From assembly GCA_040881685.1 (NCBI GenBank), contig JBBECS010000028.1, positions 27,879 through 91,878 on the forward strand: a stretch of 64,000 nt of DNA, given 5' to 3'. The position numbers and the translations under genes were made by a program. Numbering within the stretch: the first letter of the stretch is position 1; every line of letters begins with the position of its first letter. The stretch is from Acidimicrobiia bacterium (GTDB lineage: Bacteria; Actinomycetota; Acidimicrobiia; IMCC26256; PALSA-555). The notes under the pieces were generated by a model. The model was not told the DNA's origin, did no database searches, and saw only the letters and a list, made by a program, of their open reading frames with translations. This document shows positions 8,289 to 16,546 of the stretch, in pieces.

Positions 8289-9620
8289 CTACGACTCGCG
8301 ATTGCTCGGCCACTCCGGGCGGTAGTAGCCGTCGAAGCGGAGCTCGCCGCCGCGCAGCTCGCGGATGGTGAGGAAGTCGCCCTTGTAGCCCTTGTGGTCA
8401 CCGGGGCCGAACTGCACGTAGCAGGACGGTCCGCCATTCGTGGCCGGCATCCAACGGATCCGGTCGAGCCCGTCGCGCACGTCCTTCGGCGTCGGGATGC
8501 GCGCGTTGGCGATGCCGTGGATGGCGGCGCGCGCGGTGTCGTAGGCGAGCGCCACCACCACGTTGCGTGTCTCACGTCCGAAGCGGGCCTTGAACCGCTT
8601 GACCATCGCTTCGTAGTTCGGGTTCGTACCGTCTTCACCGAGCTGGTCGACGCCGTGCCAGCCCTCGAGACCCTCGGCCCACTTGTTCGAGTTCGAATAG
8701 AACATGAAGGCGGTGCCCATCACACGCGGCGGGTCCCAGTCGAGCGCCTGGAACGCCTCGGCGAAGTGGAAGGTCGCGTAGCCGTACCCGCCGTAGTAGA
8801 TGCCCTCGGTGCCCATCTCGCGCATCTCCGCGAGGTTCTCCTTCATGTTGCGCGGGTTCGGCTCGAGCTTCACCTCGCGAGTGATCGTGAGCCCGAGGCG
8901 CAGCGCCTCGTCGCGAAAGAAGTCGGCGTAGTCACGGCCCGACGAGCCGACCTCCCAGAACATCCCGACCTTCTTGAAGCCGCGCTGCCACAACCAGTTG
9001 GCGCACATCACGCCTTCGGTCGCGATGTCGCCGTTCGCAACCGTGTAGCAGTAGTCGCTCGCGAATCGGTGCGCACCGGTCCAGCCGATCACGGGCACGC
9101 CGATCTCCTCGGCGACGGGCTGGAGCGTGAGGCAGTTGTCGGAGATCATCGGTCCGAGAATCACGACGCAGCCCTGCTCGACGAGCCACTTGTAGCCGTC
9201 GATCAGCTTCCGGTAGTTCTCGCGTGGCAAGCCGCGCGCGTCAGCGGTGATCAATGCGACCGGGCTGCGACCCCATACGCCTTCATTGAGCGCGTCCTCG
9301 ATCGCGAGGATCGACGGGTCGATCCAGTCGGCGAGCAGCTGACCGAGGTCCATGTCCACCAGCACGCCGATCTTCACCGGTTCGAATGGGTCACCCTGGG
9401 TCTGCAAGCCGCGCGTCGGCGGATAGATCACGATCTCGGCCACGGCCTTCTCGGTCGGCGTGCCGCCACCCTCGTACCACGTCTTGCCCTCGCCGCCCTC
9501 GCCCTCGAGGTACGAGCTCGTGCCGAACTTCACGTTGCAGACGGCACGGTCGGGCTGCGCGATGCCCAGATCGACGGGCGCGTCGAACATGCGCTCCGCG
9601 TACTTGTGGCGGTCAGTCAT
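8289..9620 (-). CDS. LivJ/AmiC-like substrate-binding protein without signal peptide
   Basis: The 443-residue product resembles type I periplasmic binding proteins of branched-chain amino acid or amide ABC systems. A first strand FEPVKIGVLVDMD begins at about residue 79. A hinge pattern follows (VVILGPMISDN, then VPVIGWTGAHRFASDYCYTV), and later lobes contain KKVGMFWEVGSSGRDYAD and GIYYGGYGYATF. The N-terminus MTDRHKYAERMF has no signal peptide or lipobox, and about 75 extra residues precede the first strand. No permease or ATPase genes are next to it. It overlaps the upstream hydrolase by eight bases. It may be a cytosolic ligand sensor or carrier for the pathway rather than an ABC transporter part. 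Confidence 0.75.
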   Translation of the reverse strand: MTDRHKYAERMFDAPVDLGIAQPDRAVCNVKFGTSSYLEGEGGEGKTWYEGGGTPTEKAVAEIVIYPPTRGLQTQGDPFEPVKIGVLVDMDLGQLLADWIDPSILAIEDALNEGVWGRSPVALITADARGLPRENYRKLIDGYKWLVEQGCVVILGPMISDNCLTLQPVAEEIGVPVIGWTGAHRFASDYCYTVANGDIATEGVMCANWLWQRGFKKVGMFWEVGSSGRDYADFFRDEALRLGLTITREVKLEPNPRNMKENLAEMREMGTEGIYYGGYGYATFHFAEAFQALDWDPPRVMGTAFMFYSNSNKWAEGLEGWHGVDQLGEDGTNPNYEAMVKRFKARFGRETRNVVVALAYDTARAAIHGIANARIPTPKDVRDGLDRIRWMPATNGGPSCYVQFGPGDHKGYKGDFLTIRELRGGELRFDGYYRPEWPSNRES

Positions 9621-10371
9621 GGCGCGCAGAGTACCCGGCCGCTTCGTTGAGGATCCGTGCGAACTCCTCTGGGTGCGTGACCGCCGGGATGTGGCCCGAG
9701 TCGATCTCTACGACCCGCGGCTTCTTCGGGAGCCGAGCGATGTTGTCGTCCTGGAGTGCAGGCGGTGACGGCCGGTCGCGCAGATGCTTCACATAGGTCA
9801 CGGGCACATCGCCGATCGTCGACCAGTGCACCGGCTGGTAGTAGACGTTCATCGAGTCGCGCACACAGCGCACCGGGTCGCTGATGAACGCGATCTGGTC
9901 GTCGTCGAGGTCGTCGCCGCCGTACGCGCCGCGCACCTTGTCCGCGGGCTCTGGGCCCGGCGTTCGCAGCACCCAGCCGTCGCGCCGCGCTGCCTCCATG
10001 CCGGCGATGACACGGTCGCGGTGCGAGGCCTTCATCGCGTCCAATGCCGTTCCACCCTCGAGTGGAACGGTCGCGGCGGAGAGCACGATGTGCCCCACCG
10101 CAGGCGCGAGCGCGGCGGCGATGCCAGGCGCGAACAGCCCACCGGATGAGTGCGCCACGAGCACGATGTCGTCCAACCCCGCGGCGCGGACGTCAGCGAC
10201 CGCGGACGCGACGCAGTCGTCGACGGTCAGCTCCATGAGGTCGGCCGGCTTGCCAGCGCGACCGGGCAGGTCGATGGCCAACGCCTGGTGCGCCAGGTGG
10301 GGGAGCAGCCGATCCCAATACCGCGAGGACATCGCGCCGCCGTGGATCAGCACGAACGCGACGTCGTCCAC
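9613..10371 (-). CDS. Alpha/beta hydrolase
   Basis: The 252-residue enzyme begins with the oxyanion-hole strand FVLIHGGAMSSRYWD. It has a nucleophile elbow AHSSGG with Ser75, and near the C-terminus DSGHIPAVTHPEEFA, which supplies the histidine. This is the typical arrangement of esterases and C-C bond hydrolases of the MhpC/salicylate esterase kind. The start is a GTG at 10371, three bases after the LLM gene stop, and the end overlaps the binding-protein gene by eight bases. It is therefore inside a tight operon. The substrate is unknown. Confidence 0.88.
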   Translation of the reverse strand: MDDVAFVLIHGGAMSSRYWDRLLPHLAHQALAIDLPGRAGKPADLMELTVDDCVASAVADVRAAGLDDIVLVAHSSGGLFAPGIAAALAPAVGHIVLSAATVPLEGGTALDAMKASHRDRVIAGMEAARRDGWVLRTPGPEPADKVRGAYGGDDLDDDQIAFISDPVRCVRDSMNVYYQPVHWSTIGDVPVTYVKHLRDRPSPPALQDDNIARLPKKPRVVEIDSGHIPAVTHPEEFARILNEAAGYSARHD

Positions 10372-10374
10372 GGT

Positions 10375-11355
10375 TCAGCCAGCGGATGCAGGCAACACGT
10401 GCGACGCGACGCGCTCGAGGTACGGCCACGCGATCGCCGGCGGCAGGCCGCCGCACAGTGGATGCAACGGGAGGTAGCCCGCCGTGCGCACGTGCTCGAC
10501 CGCCTCGTCGATCGAGAAGATCTGATGAGACGCCCGTTCGGCGCGCAGCTCGTCGGCGGTCGTGGCGCGCGACAGGCTGGCCGTGTGTGAATCGCCAGGA
10601 TTCCATGCGGCGTACATCAAGACGTCGTGCATCAGGTACGGCCCGAGCTCGTCCCACGCGGCATCCACGTCGTCGGCCACGAACACCGTGGCTGGCGCGG
10701 CAGGATCGGCAAGTGTGCAGGCTCCGGGCGTGTGGCCCGCGGCCTCGGCCGCAGCCCGGTAGGCGGGCTCGAGCTCGGGGCCGTTGGACTGGGCGAAGAA
10801 GCCGAGGCCGTAGCGACCGGCTCGGCTCGCCGCGGCGGCCGTCCCGCCGCCGTACGCGATGCTCGGCCCGCCCGGCGTCAGCGGCGCAGGGGTCACATGG
10901 ATCTTGCGACCGTCATGTTCGAACGGTTCACCCGACAGCGCTTGCAGCAGCACCTCGATGTGCGTGTCGGCGAGCGCGCCTCGCTTCGCCATGTCGAGAC
11001 CGAACATGGCGAACTCTTCGGGTCGGTACCCGAGTCCGAGCACGTAGGACACGCGTCCGTTGCTCACGTGGTCGAGTACCGCGATGTCCTCGGCAAGACG
11101 CACTGGGTCGCTGAACAGGAAGAGCGAGGCCGCGATGATCATCGGCATGGTCGTCGTTCGCGTAGCCATCGCGGCGGCCATCACGAGCGGCGACGGCAAG
11201 TAGCCGTCGGGCGACGCGTGATGCTCGGAGAGCGCGATCGCCATTCCACCATGGCTCTCGGCCCACTCCGCCATATCGACGGCTGCCGCGTAGAGCTCGG
11301 CGGGCTTCGGGCCACCCGAAGGTGCCCGCAGATCGAAGCGCATCATGTAGCTCAT
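10375..11355 (-). CDS. LLM-class flavin/F420-dependent oxidoreductase
   Basis: The 326-residue protein is a luciferase-like monooxygenase or F420-dependent reductase (TIM barrel). Diagnostic segments are MRFDLRAPSG at the start, ALSEHHASPDGYLPSPLVMAAA, DPVRLAEDIAVLDHVSNGRV and LGLGYRPEEFAMFGLD. These are the same blocks seen in the homologue at 18005-18985, so the two enzymes are paralogues of one subfamily. The start overlaps the SDR gene by four bases (ATGA). Such enzymes use reduced FMN or F420 for oxygenation or hydride transfer. Which cofactor is used here cannot be decided from the sequence alone. Confidence 0.9.
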   Translation of the reverse strand: MSYMMRFDLRAPSGGPKPAELYAAAVDMAEWAESHGGMAIALSEHHASPDGYLPSPLVMAAAMATRTTTMPMIIAASLFLFSDPVRLAEDIAVLDHVSNGRVSYVLGLGYRPEEFAMFGLDMAKRGALADTHIEVLLQALSGEPFEHDGRKIHVTPAPLTPGGPSIAYGGGTAAAASRAGRYGLGFFAQSNGPELEPAYRAAAEAAGHTPGACTLADPAAPATVFVADDVDAAWDELGPYLMHDVLMYAAWNPGDSHTASLSRATTADELRAERASHQIFSIDEAVEHVRTAGYLPLHPLCGGLPPAIAWPYLERVASHVLPASAG

Positions 11356-12146
11356 GTGAAGTCGGAACCTCCATCCACGTTGACGTTGGCTCCCGTCATG
11401 TACGAGTTGCGTCGTGACGCGAGAAACGCGATCACCGCGCCGATCTCCGCCGGATCACCGGCACGGGGAAGATGCGCCGGATGACCGAAGTGTTCCTCGA
11501 TGCCCGCCATGATCGCGTAGAGGTTCTTGCCGTCGATCCCGACGCTCTTGGCCCAGCCCTGGACCGACTCGGTCGCGATCGTCCCGGGTGACACGGTGTT
11601 CACGAGGATCTCGTCGGCCGCGAGCGACATCGACAGGTTCTTCGTGACGCTCGTAACGGCGGCCTTGGCCGCGGTGTACGCCACGAGGCCCGCGCTCTGA
11701 CGCTTGGTGGAATGCGCGGAGAGGTTGACGATGCGTGCCCACTCCGCGGCACGCAACAGCGGGAGCGCGGCGCGCACGCAGCGGATCATGCCCATGGTGC
11801 CGAGGTCGATGGTCGCCATCCACTGGTCGTCGGTGAGGTCCTCGAAGCCAGCCACCGCCCCGGGGCCGGTGGCGTTCACCAAGATGTTCAGCTCGCCCCA
11901 CCGCTCACCGACGATTCGGAAGGCGTCCTCGACCTCGTCGGGGCGGGTGATGTCGGCCTTCAACGCGAACGCGTCGGGGCTCCCGCGCTCGACCAGCTCG
12001 GCGATCGTCGCGTCGAGATCGGCCTGCGTGCGTGCCATCACCGCGACGCGCGCGCCGTCGTCGGCAAAGCACCTCGCCGCCGCGCGACCCATGCCCTGGG
12101 TCCCGCCCTGGACGACCGCCGTCGCGTTGGTGAGACCCAGGTCCAT
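11352..12146 (-). CDS. Short-chain dehydrogenase/reductase (classical SDR)
   Basis: The 264-residue enzyme has the NAD(P)-binding motif GGTQGMG at residues 14-20. The family's structural motif appears as VNATG (90-94) in place of NNAG. The catalytic set is Ser143, Tyr157 and Lys161 (YTAAK), and the C-terminus GANVNVDGGSD is typical. It oxidises or reduces a hydroxyl/keto group, with a cofactor preference that cannot be told. It starts 15 bases after the lipase stop and overlaps the LLM gene by four bases, so it is part of the five-gene operon running from 13409 to 8289. Confidence 0.92.
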   Translation of the reverse strand: MDLGLTNATAVVQGGTQGMGRAAARCFADDGARVAVMARTQADLDATIAELVERGSPDAFALKADITRPDEVEDAFRIVGERWGELNILVNATGPGAVAGFEDLTDDQWMATIDLGTMGMIRCVRAALPLLRAAEWARIVNLSAHSTKRQSAGLVAYTAAKAAVTSVTKNLSMSLAADEILVNTVSPGTIATESVQGWAKSVGIDGKNLYAIMAGIEEHFGHPAHLPRAGDPAEIGAVIAFLASRRNSYMTGANVNVDGGSDFT

Positions 12147-12161
12147 CAGGTCAGCGGAGCG

Positions 12162-13409
12162 TCAGACGCCACAGACGCGCGCCTCGATGTCCGGTTGACC
12201 CGTCGGCTCGTACGGGCCGCTCTCACCCGCGAAGCGAGCGTCGATCCAACCGATCATGTCGGCGAACGACGGCCCGATCACCTCCGCGTGCATGTTGCCG
12301 GGGTACACCCATCGCTCGAGCGCCTGGCCGATGTCGCACAGGTGATCCGTGAGGAGCGCGCTCGACGCGACCGGGATCTGCTCGTCATTCCCGCCGTGGA
12401 TGATCAGCAACGGCACGTCACCGGGACTCTCGAAGCTCTGCGGATCGTCAGCTTGGAGCAGAGCCCGCCACTCGGGCACCGTGTACGGGTCAACGTCGCC
12501 GACTTCCTCGTAGGGGATGTCGCCCGCGAGCTTCTGGAGGTAGCCCGAGCAGCCGTTCTCGAGCTCGGCGAGCAGCTCGATGCCGCGCTCTGTGAGCACC
12601 GCGTCGAGTGGTGCCGCCTCGTCGCCATACGCGGCGTTGAGGCCACCACCGGCCATGAGCAGGTAGTGACGGAAGTCGCTCGTTTTGAGGAAGTTGTACA
12701 GCAGCGCGAATTGCGACGGTGGGGCGCCCGCGACCACGCCGTGCAGCTCGACATCAGCCGCGTAACCGGTCGCCTCAATCAACGCATGCATCGCAGTGTG
12801 CCCGCCTTGGGAGTGGCCCCACACCACGTAGTCGCTTCCCGCGTTCGCCGGCTTGAATCCGACCGCCGCGCGCACGATATCGACCGTGTTGCGGGCCGCG
12901 TTCTCACCCGCGATGTACGGGTGCAGCCCGGGCGTACCCAGCCCCTCGTAGTCCGTGGCAACCACCAGGTATCCAGCGTCGAGGAGCGCGTTGGTCTCGG
13001 GGCGGCTCTCCGTCGTCAATGACGGCGCGCACTCGTCGGCCATGCCGGTGGTGCCGTGCGCGATCGACAGCACGGGGAACCCACCGCTCGGCGCCTCGCC
13101 CTTGGGGACGACGATCAAGCCGGTGACCGGGATCACCTCGTCCCGGAGGTTCGTCGAGGTGTACATCACCCGGTACATCGTGCCGCCGAGGCCCTTGATC
13201 TCGAGCTTTTGCGATTTGATGATCTCGCCCGGCGCGTCAGGAAGGTTGCCGGGCACCGCGTAGAACTTCGGCAAGCCGTTCGGCGCCGGCGTCTTGGCGC
13301 TGTCGGCCCGCCGCGCCGCGCCTGCGCCCGTCGCGGTCCGGGCTGCGATGGCAACGGACAGCACCATCGCGAGTACGAACCCGCTTGTTGCTCCACCCCG
13401 TGCCGTCAC
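12162..13409 (-). CDS. Secreted lipase/esterase (secretory lipase family)
   Basis: A GTG at 13409 preceded by a GAGG site gives a 415-residue protein. Residues about 10-32 are a signal peptide (FVLAMVLSVAIAARTATGAGA). The mature enzyme is an alpha/beta hydrolase of the secretory lipase type, related to Candida-like and mycobacterial secreted lipases. It has SIAHGTTG as the oxyanion strand, the nucleophile elbow GHSQGG with Ser200, an acid in HGGNDEQIP and His in NMHAEV. It probably releases acids or alcohols outside the cell for uptake. The reading frame is open far upstream, but that part overlaps the oppositely oriented VOC gene and lacks family similarity, so the GTG start is preferred. 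Confidence 0.85.
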   Translation of the reverse strand: MTARGGATSGFVLAMVLSVAIAARTATGAGAARRADSAKTPAPNGLPKFYAVPGNLPDAPGEIIKSQKLEIKGLGGTMYRVMYTSTNLRDEVIPVTGLIVVPKGEAPSGGFPVLSIAHGTTGMADECAPSLTTESRPETNALLDAGYLVVATDYEGLGTPGLHPYIAGENAARNTVDIVRAAVGFKPANAGSDYVVWGHSQGGHTAMHALIEATGYAADVELHGVVAGAPPSQFALLYNFLKTSDFRHYLLMAGGGLNAAYGDEAAPLDAVLTERGIELLAELENGCSGYLQKLAGDIPYEEVGDVDPYTVPEWRALLQADDPQSFESPGDVPLLIIHGGNDEQIPVASSALLTDHLCDIGQALERWVYPGNMHAEVIGPSFADMIGWIDARFAGESGPYEPTGQPDIEARVCGV

Positions 13410-13452
13410 GGGTGCAGCCTCGCGCAAGTGTCGGTACTGGCGTCGGCCGCGC

Positions 13453-13500
13453 AGGCGGCGGCTTTGCCGACCGCCGGAGCAGGAGCCGTCGCTTGCGGCG
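13453..13500 (+). repeat. Dispersed repeat family 2, copy 1
   Basis: The segment starts AGGCGGCGGCTTTGCCGACC, contains a GGCGGC/GCCGCC-type hairpin and ends GAGCCGTCGCTTGCGGCG. A second copy lies in inverted orientation at 16421-16472. Both are intergenic, and this one sits between divergent genes. Confidence 0.6.
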
Positions 13501-13526
13501 GCGACCAGGGGAGGCGCCCCGCTGGG

Positions 13527-13532
13527 TACCCT
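13527..13532 (+). promoter_or_regulatory. -10 box, leaderless start of VOC gene
   Basis: TACCCT is followed by six bases (CGAGAC) and then the ATG at 13539, so transcription would start at or next to the start codon. The same spacing recurs before several other genes here. No ribosome site precedes this ATG, which fits a leaderless mRNA. Confidence 0.55.
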
Positions 13533-13538
13533 CGAGAC

Positions 13539-14171
13539 ATGACAACCGAGACGTGGTCCGTGCCCGCGGCGCACGAGCCGGGGCACCCGACGGAGAGCGA
13601 CGAGATGACGAGCGGCACCCGATCCACCGACCTGCCCGAGGCCCCCGACTGGCGGGGCATCAACCACCTGGCGCTGGTCACCCCCGACATGGATGCCACG
13701 GTGCGGTTCTACGCCGGTGTGCTCGGGATGCGGCTGGCGGCCACGCTCATGGCCGGGCCCATGCGCCACTACTTCTTCGAGATGCACGACGGGAACACCG
13801 TCGCCTTCTTCGAGATCAAGGGCATGGAGACGTTCGCCAAGCCCGCCGGTGGTCCGCCCGACCGGGCGATCCAGCTCGACCACCTCTCGTTCAACGTTCC
13901 CGACGAGCACGCGCTCGAGCTGCTGCGCAAGCGGTTGCTCGCGGCGGGCTCCGAGGTCACCTCGGTCGTCGACCACGGGATCATGCGATCCATCTACTTC
14001 CACGACCCCAACGGCATCGCGCTCGAAGCGTCGTGGTGGGTCACGGACCCCACCGGGCGCCCGTCCGACTACACCGACGAAGGTGTGTTCGCCGATCCCG
14101 ATCCCGTTCCCGCGGTGGAGGAGCTCCGCCGCGGCGGGATCGAGTCACTCCCCCGGACTCACCTCGCCTGA
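13539..14171 (+). CDS. VOC-family (glyoxalase/dioxygenase-like) protein
   Basis: The 210-residue protein has one vicinal-oxygen-chelate domain at about residues 45-175. It begins WRGINHLALVTPDMDATVRFYAGVLGMRLA and ends with YFHDPNGIALEASWW. Metal ligands expected from the family are His48 (INHLALV), the histidine of QLDHLSFNVP and the glutamate of LEASWW. The family includes extradiol dioxygenases, glyoxalases and epimerases, so the reaction is open. The first 40 residues are low-complexity and may be disordered. The last 27 bases overlap the 3' end of the convergent gene at 14145. Confidence 0.88.
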   Translation: MTTETWSVPAAHEPGHPTESDEMTSGTRSTDLPEAPDWRGINHLALVTPDMDATVRFYAGVLGMRLAATLMAGPMRHYFFEMHDGNTVAFFEIKGMETFAKPAGGPPDRAIQLDHLSFNVPDEHALELLRKRLLAAGSEVTSVVDHGIMRSIYFHDPNGIALEASWWVTDPTGRPSDYTDEGVFADPDPVPAVEELRRGGIESLPRTHLA

Positions 14172-15044
14172 GCACTCGCTCGCGCTCGATCCGCTGCCGA
14201 GCGCAACTTCGAGCTCGGCGTTGCAGTATTCGGACACCGCGTCCCTGATGCGCTGCGCCGCGGGTTTGTCGCTCCGGAGGTAGCGGTCCCAGAACGCAGT
14301 CGTGATCTGGCGCACGACCTCGTCGGCAGGATCTGGCGTGTCTTCGAACGGGTCGGAGTGTGTGCCGCCGCGCAGCATCACCATCCACTTGGGGGTCGAG
14401 AGCAAGGGATACGTGTTCACCGTCACCCGAGAGATGGGATCCGCATCGCCTGCGATCATCATCGCCGGGAGGTGCGGGAACTTCTCCTTGCTGCCAGTGA
14501 GAGTGATGCGAAGCGTGCTCATGAGCACCACCGCGTCGATGCGCTTGTCGCGACAGCACGCGTTGAACACGAGTCCGTAGACCGTGCCGCCGCCGAGCGA
14601 GAGGCCAGCCGCGCCGATGTGCTGCTTGTCGACGCGTTCGAAGATCGGGCTGGTCTCGTCGCCGTTGAGCTTCAGCACCTCGTCGATCACGAAGCTCATG
14701 TCTTCGACCTGATCGCGGAGTTCGCCCGGGTTGCCCTCGCTCCCAGCGGGGAACGCGGGCGCCGCAACCACGTAGCCCGCGCCTGCCCATGCCTCCATCA
14801 ACTGGACGAAGTTGCTCGGATGGCCGCTGTTGCCGTGCGCGAGCACGACGAGCGGCGCGGGTTCTTCGAGCGCGGTGGGGTAGGTGATCGTCGTCACGAG
14901 CTCGCGACTTCGGCTGTCGTCGACAAAGGGAATCTCGATCGTCTCGACCAGCCCGTCGACGATCAGCGTGCCGGCCAGCGCGGGCCCAGCCACACCAGCC
15001 AGCGCCGCGATCACGATCGCGACGACGACCCAACGTCTCATCAT
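14145..15044 (-). CDS. Exported dienelactone-hydrolase/chlorophyllase-like alpha/beta hydrolase
   Basis: The 299-residue protein starts MMRRW with a clear signal peptide ending ALAGVAGPALA. The hydrolase part has LVVLAHGNSGHPSNF (oxyanion loop), AAGLSLGGG with nucleophile Ser149, AGDADPIS with the acid and GGTHSDPF with the histidine. It looks like the exported esterase group that includes chlorophyllase and PET-hydrolase-like enzymes, although no narrow assignment is possible. The double ATG start gives ATGATGA overlap with the stop of the upstream membrane-protein gene, so the two are translationally coupled. Confidence 0.82.
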   Translation of the reverse strand: MMRRWVVVAIVIAALAGVAGPALAGTLIVDGLVETIEIPFVDDSRSRELVTTITYPTALEEPAPLVVLAHGNSGHPSNFVQLMEAWAGAGYVVAAPAFPAGSEGNPGELRDQVEDMSFVIDEVLKLNGDETSPIFERVDKQHIGAAGLSLGGGTVYGLVFNACCRDKRIDAVVLMSTLRITLTGSKEKFPHLPAMMIAGDADPISRVTVNTYPLLSTPKWMVMLRGGTHSDPFEDTPDPADEVVRQITTAFWDRYLRSDKPAAQRIRDAVSEYCNAELEVALGSGSSASECSGEVSPGE

Positions 15045-15715
15045 CGGAAGCCGAATGAGACCTTGGAGCCCGTCGCCCACTCGAAGAGCTCCATGCCACC
15101 GAAGATGCCGGCCACGATCGCCGCGCACTGGAGCGCGATCGCCACGTTGCGCAGTGTGCTCTGGCGCGCCTCGGGATCAGGCGGCGGCGCACCGCCCGTG
15201 CTCATCCGCAGGCGGTCCCGCAGGTTGGCCTGATTGATCGACGGCAGCTTGGACTCGCGCTTCTGGAGAACCCACATGATCCACAGGACGAGTGGGACAC
15301 CGCCCATCAAGAAGAAGATCACCGCGCAGAAGAGCCACCCGAACGAAGGTCCGTCGCCAAACCCCGCGGGCGGGTCGATGCCGTAGTCGGCGAAGTTGTA
15401 CCCGAGCGAGATGAACAATGCCGGCCACCCCAGCAGCGTGAGGTTGGGTCCGATCGCGTTCACCGCGTACACGCCCAGGAAGAGGATCCCGCCGAAGATC
15501 GATCCGATCATCAGGCCCGCTACACCGGTGGGGCACTGACGACGGATCTCGAACGGCGTGTTGCCACTCGCGCACGATCCACCGATCTCCATCACCGAAC
15601 GCATGCAGAGGAAGAGGACGACGAGTCCAGCTGTCACGCCAGCCAAGCCCACGAACATCAGGGCCAATCGACGCACGATCGTCGAGGACGGCGTGAACGA
15701 GTCGACCTGGGTCAC
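15041..15715 (-). CDS. Multi-pass membrane protein of unknown function
   Basis: With a GTG start at 15715 the product has 224 residues. Hydrophobic segments lie at about 15-38 (LALMFVGLAGVTAGLVVLFL), 65-90, 100-115, 130-155 and near the C-terminus (NVAIALQCAAIVAGIFGGM), giving four or five membrane spans. A proline-rich loop (TGGAPPPDPEA) precedes the last span. I do not recognise the family. A longer frame upstream would include sequence that looks intergenic, so the start is uncertain. It is coupled by overlap to the exported hydrolase gene and may help anchor or export it. Confidence 0.65.
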   Translation of the reverse strand: MTQVDSFTPSSTIVRRLALMFVGLAGVTAGLVVLFLCMRSVMEIGGSCASGNTPFEIRRQCPTGVAGLMIGSIFGGILFLGVYAVNAIGPNLTLLGWPALFISLGYNFADYGIDPPAGFGDGPSFGWLFCAVIFFLMGGVPLVLWIMWVLQKRESKLPSINQANLRDRLRMSTGGAPPPDPEARQSTLRNVAIALQCAAIVAGIFGGMELFEWATGSKVSFGFR

Positions 15716-15815
15716 CTGCTCGGGTCGACTCCGCTGCGCCGTCCCGGGCGTCCGCCCACGGCTTCGCTGCGTCTCATGCAATCCGAACGGTAGTGCCAGC
15801 CTAGGAGGGCCACTT

Positions 15816-16403
15816 GTGAGGAAGCCCCGCGCACCCCACAATCAAGTTGTGCCGAACGGGCCGAGTGGTGGCGGCGGTTGGTCGGACGACCCCGATTGGG
15901 TCCGCCCGGTGCCGCGAGGTAGGCCGGTCGGTCGCCCACCGCGACGCCCACCCCCCGACTACGACGAAGGCTGGGTGGCTCCGGCCGGTCCGCGTCGGCG
16001 CACGGCGATCCACGACCCCTGGAGCCCCCGACGGCGGATCGGGCTGCCGTCCGGCATGCCGCCCCCGCCCGTGGTGCTCGGCGGGGTGATGGCGTTGCTG
16101 TTCGCCTTCTTGCTGGGGCGCTGCACCGCCGGCGGCGGCAACGAGGTGTCAACCGGCACAGGGACGTCGAGCGCCGCCGCGACGACGACGACGCTCTTCG
16201 AGACCACCCACGTCGTCGAGGAGAACGAGACCCTCGCCGCGATCGCGGATCAGTACGGCATCACGATCAACGAGCTCGCCGTCGCCAACGGCATCGGCGA
16301 CGCCAATCGCATCTTCGTGGGCCAGGTGTTGAAGATCCCGCCCAAGACGCCCGTCACCACCACCAGCACGACGCTGAAGAAGAACAAGAAGAAGAACAAC
16401 TAG
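15816..16403 (+). CDS. LysM-domain membrane-anchored protein
   Basis: AGGAGG at 15803-15808 is perfectly placed for the GTG at 15816 (195 residues). The N-terminal 80 residues are rich in Pro, Arg and Gly and probably cytosolic and disordered. A single membrane span (VVLGGVMALLFAFLLG) lies at about 86-101. A Ser/Thr-rich linker and one LysM repeat follow (HVVEENETLAAIADQYGITI ... GQVLKIP). The protein ends with a Thr-rich and Lys/Asn-rich tail (KKNKKKNN). LysM domains bind peptidoglycan or chitin-type glycans, so the protein likely sits in the membrane with its LysM part in the cell wall. It is divergent from the membrane protein at 15715. Confidence 0.85.
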   Translation: MRKPRAPHNQVVPNGPSGGGGWSDDPDWVRPVPRGRPVGRPPRRPPPDYDEGWVAPAGPRRRTAIHDPWSPRRRIGLPSGMPPPPVVLGGVMALLFAFLLGRCTAGGGNEVSTGTGTSSAAATTTTLFETTHVVEENETLAAIADQYGITINELAVANGIGDANRIFVGQVLKIPPKTPVTTTSTTLKKNKKKNN

Positions 16404-16420
16404 CCGACTCCATCTGTCGC

Positions 16421-16472
16421 GGTCGCGAGCGACGGCTCCGTGGCTTTCGGCGGTCGGCAAAGCCGCCGCCTT
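16421..16472 (-). repeat. Dispersed repeat family 2, copy 2
   Basis: Inverted copy of 13453-13500: read on the minus strand it gives AGGCGGCGGCTTTGCCGACC and later GGAGCCGTCGCTCGCG. It sits between the LysM gene and the aldehyde dehydrogenase gene and can fold into a strong hairpin around GGCAAAGCC. Confidence 0.6.
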
Positions 16473-16546
16473 CGCCGGCTCGTGTGGGCCGGGATTGTCG
16501 CGACCGATAACCTCCGTAGCCGGAGCGAGTCCCCTAGGAGGCGATC

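Noticed and set aside
6801-8313. Long minus-strand frame antisense to the amidohydrolase.
   Set aside because: His/Arg/Val-rich shadow translation without family similarity, while the plus strand encodes a clear enzyme.
13410-14003. Upstream extension of the secreted lipase on the minus strand.
   Set aside because: It overlaps the VOC gene in antisense, while the GTG at 13409 has a ribosome site and begins a proper signal peptide.
15716-15841. N-terminal extension of the membrane protein at 15041 (42 residues).
   Set aside because: The extra residues are Arg/Gly/Pro-rich, lie in the divergent promoter gap with the LysM gene and precede no better ribosome site.
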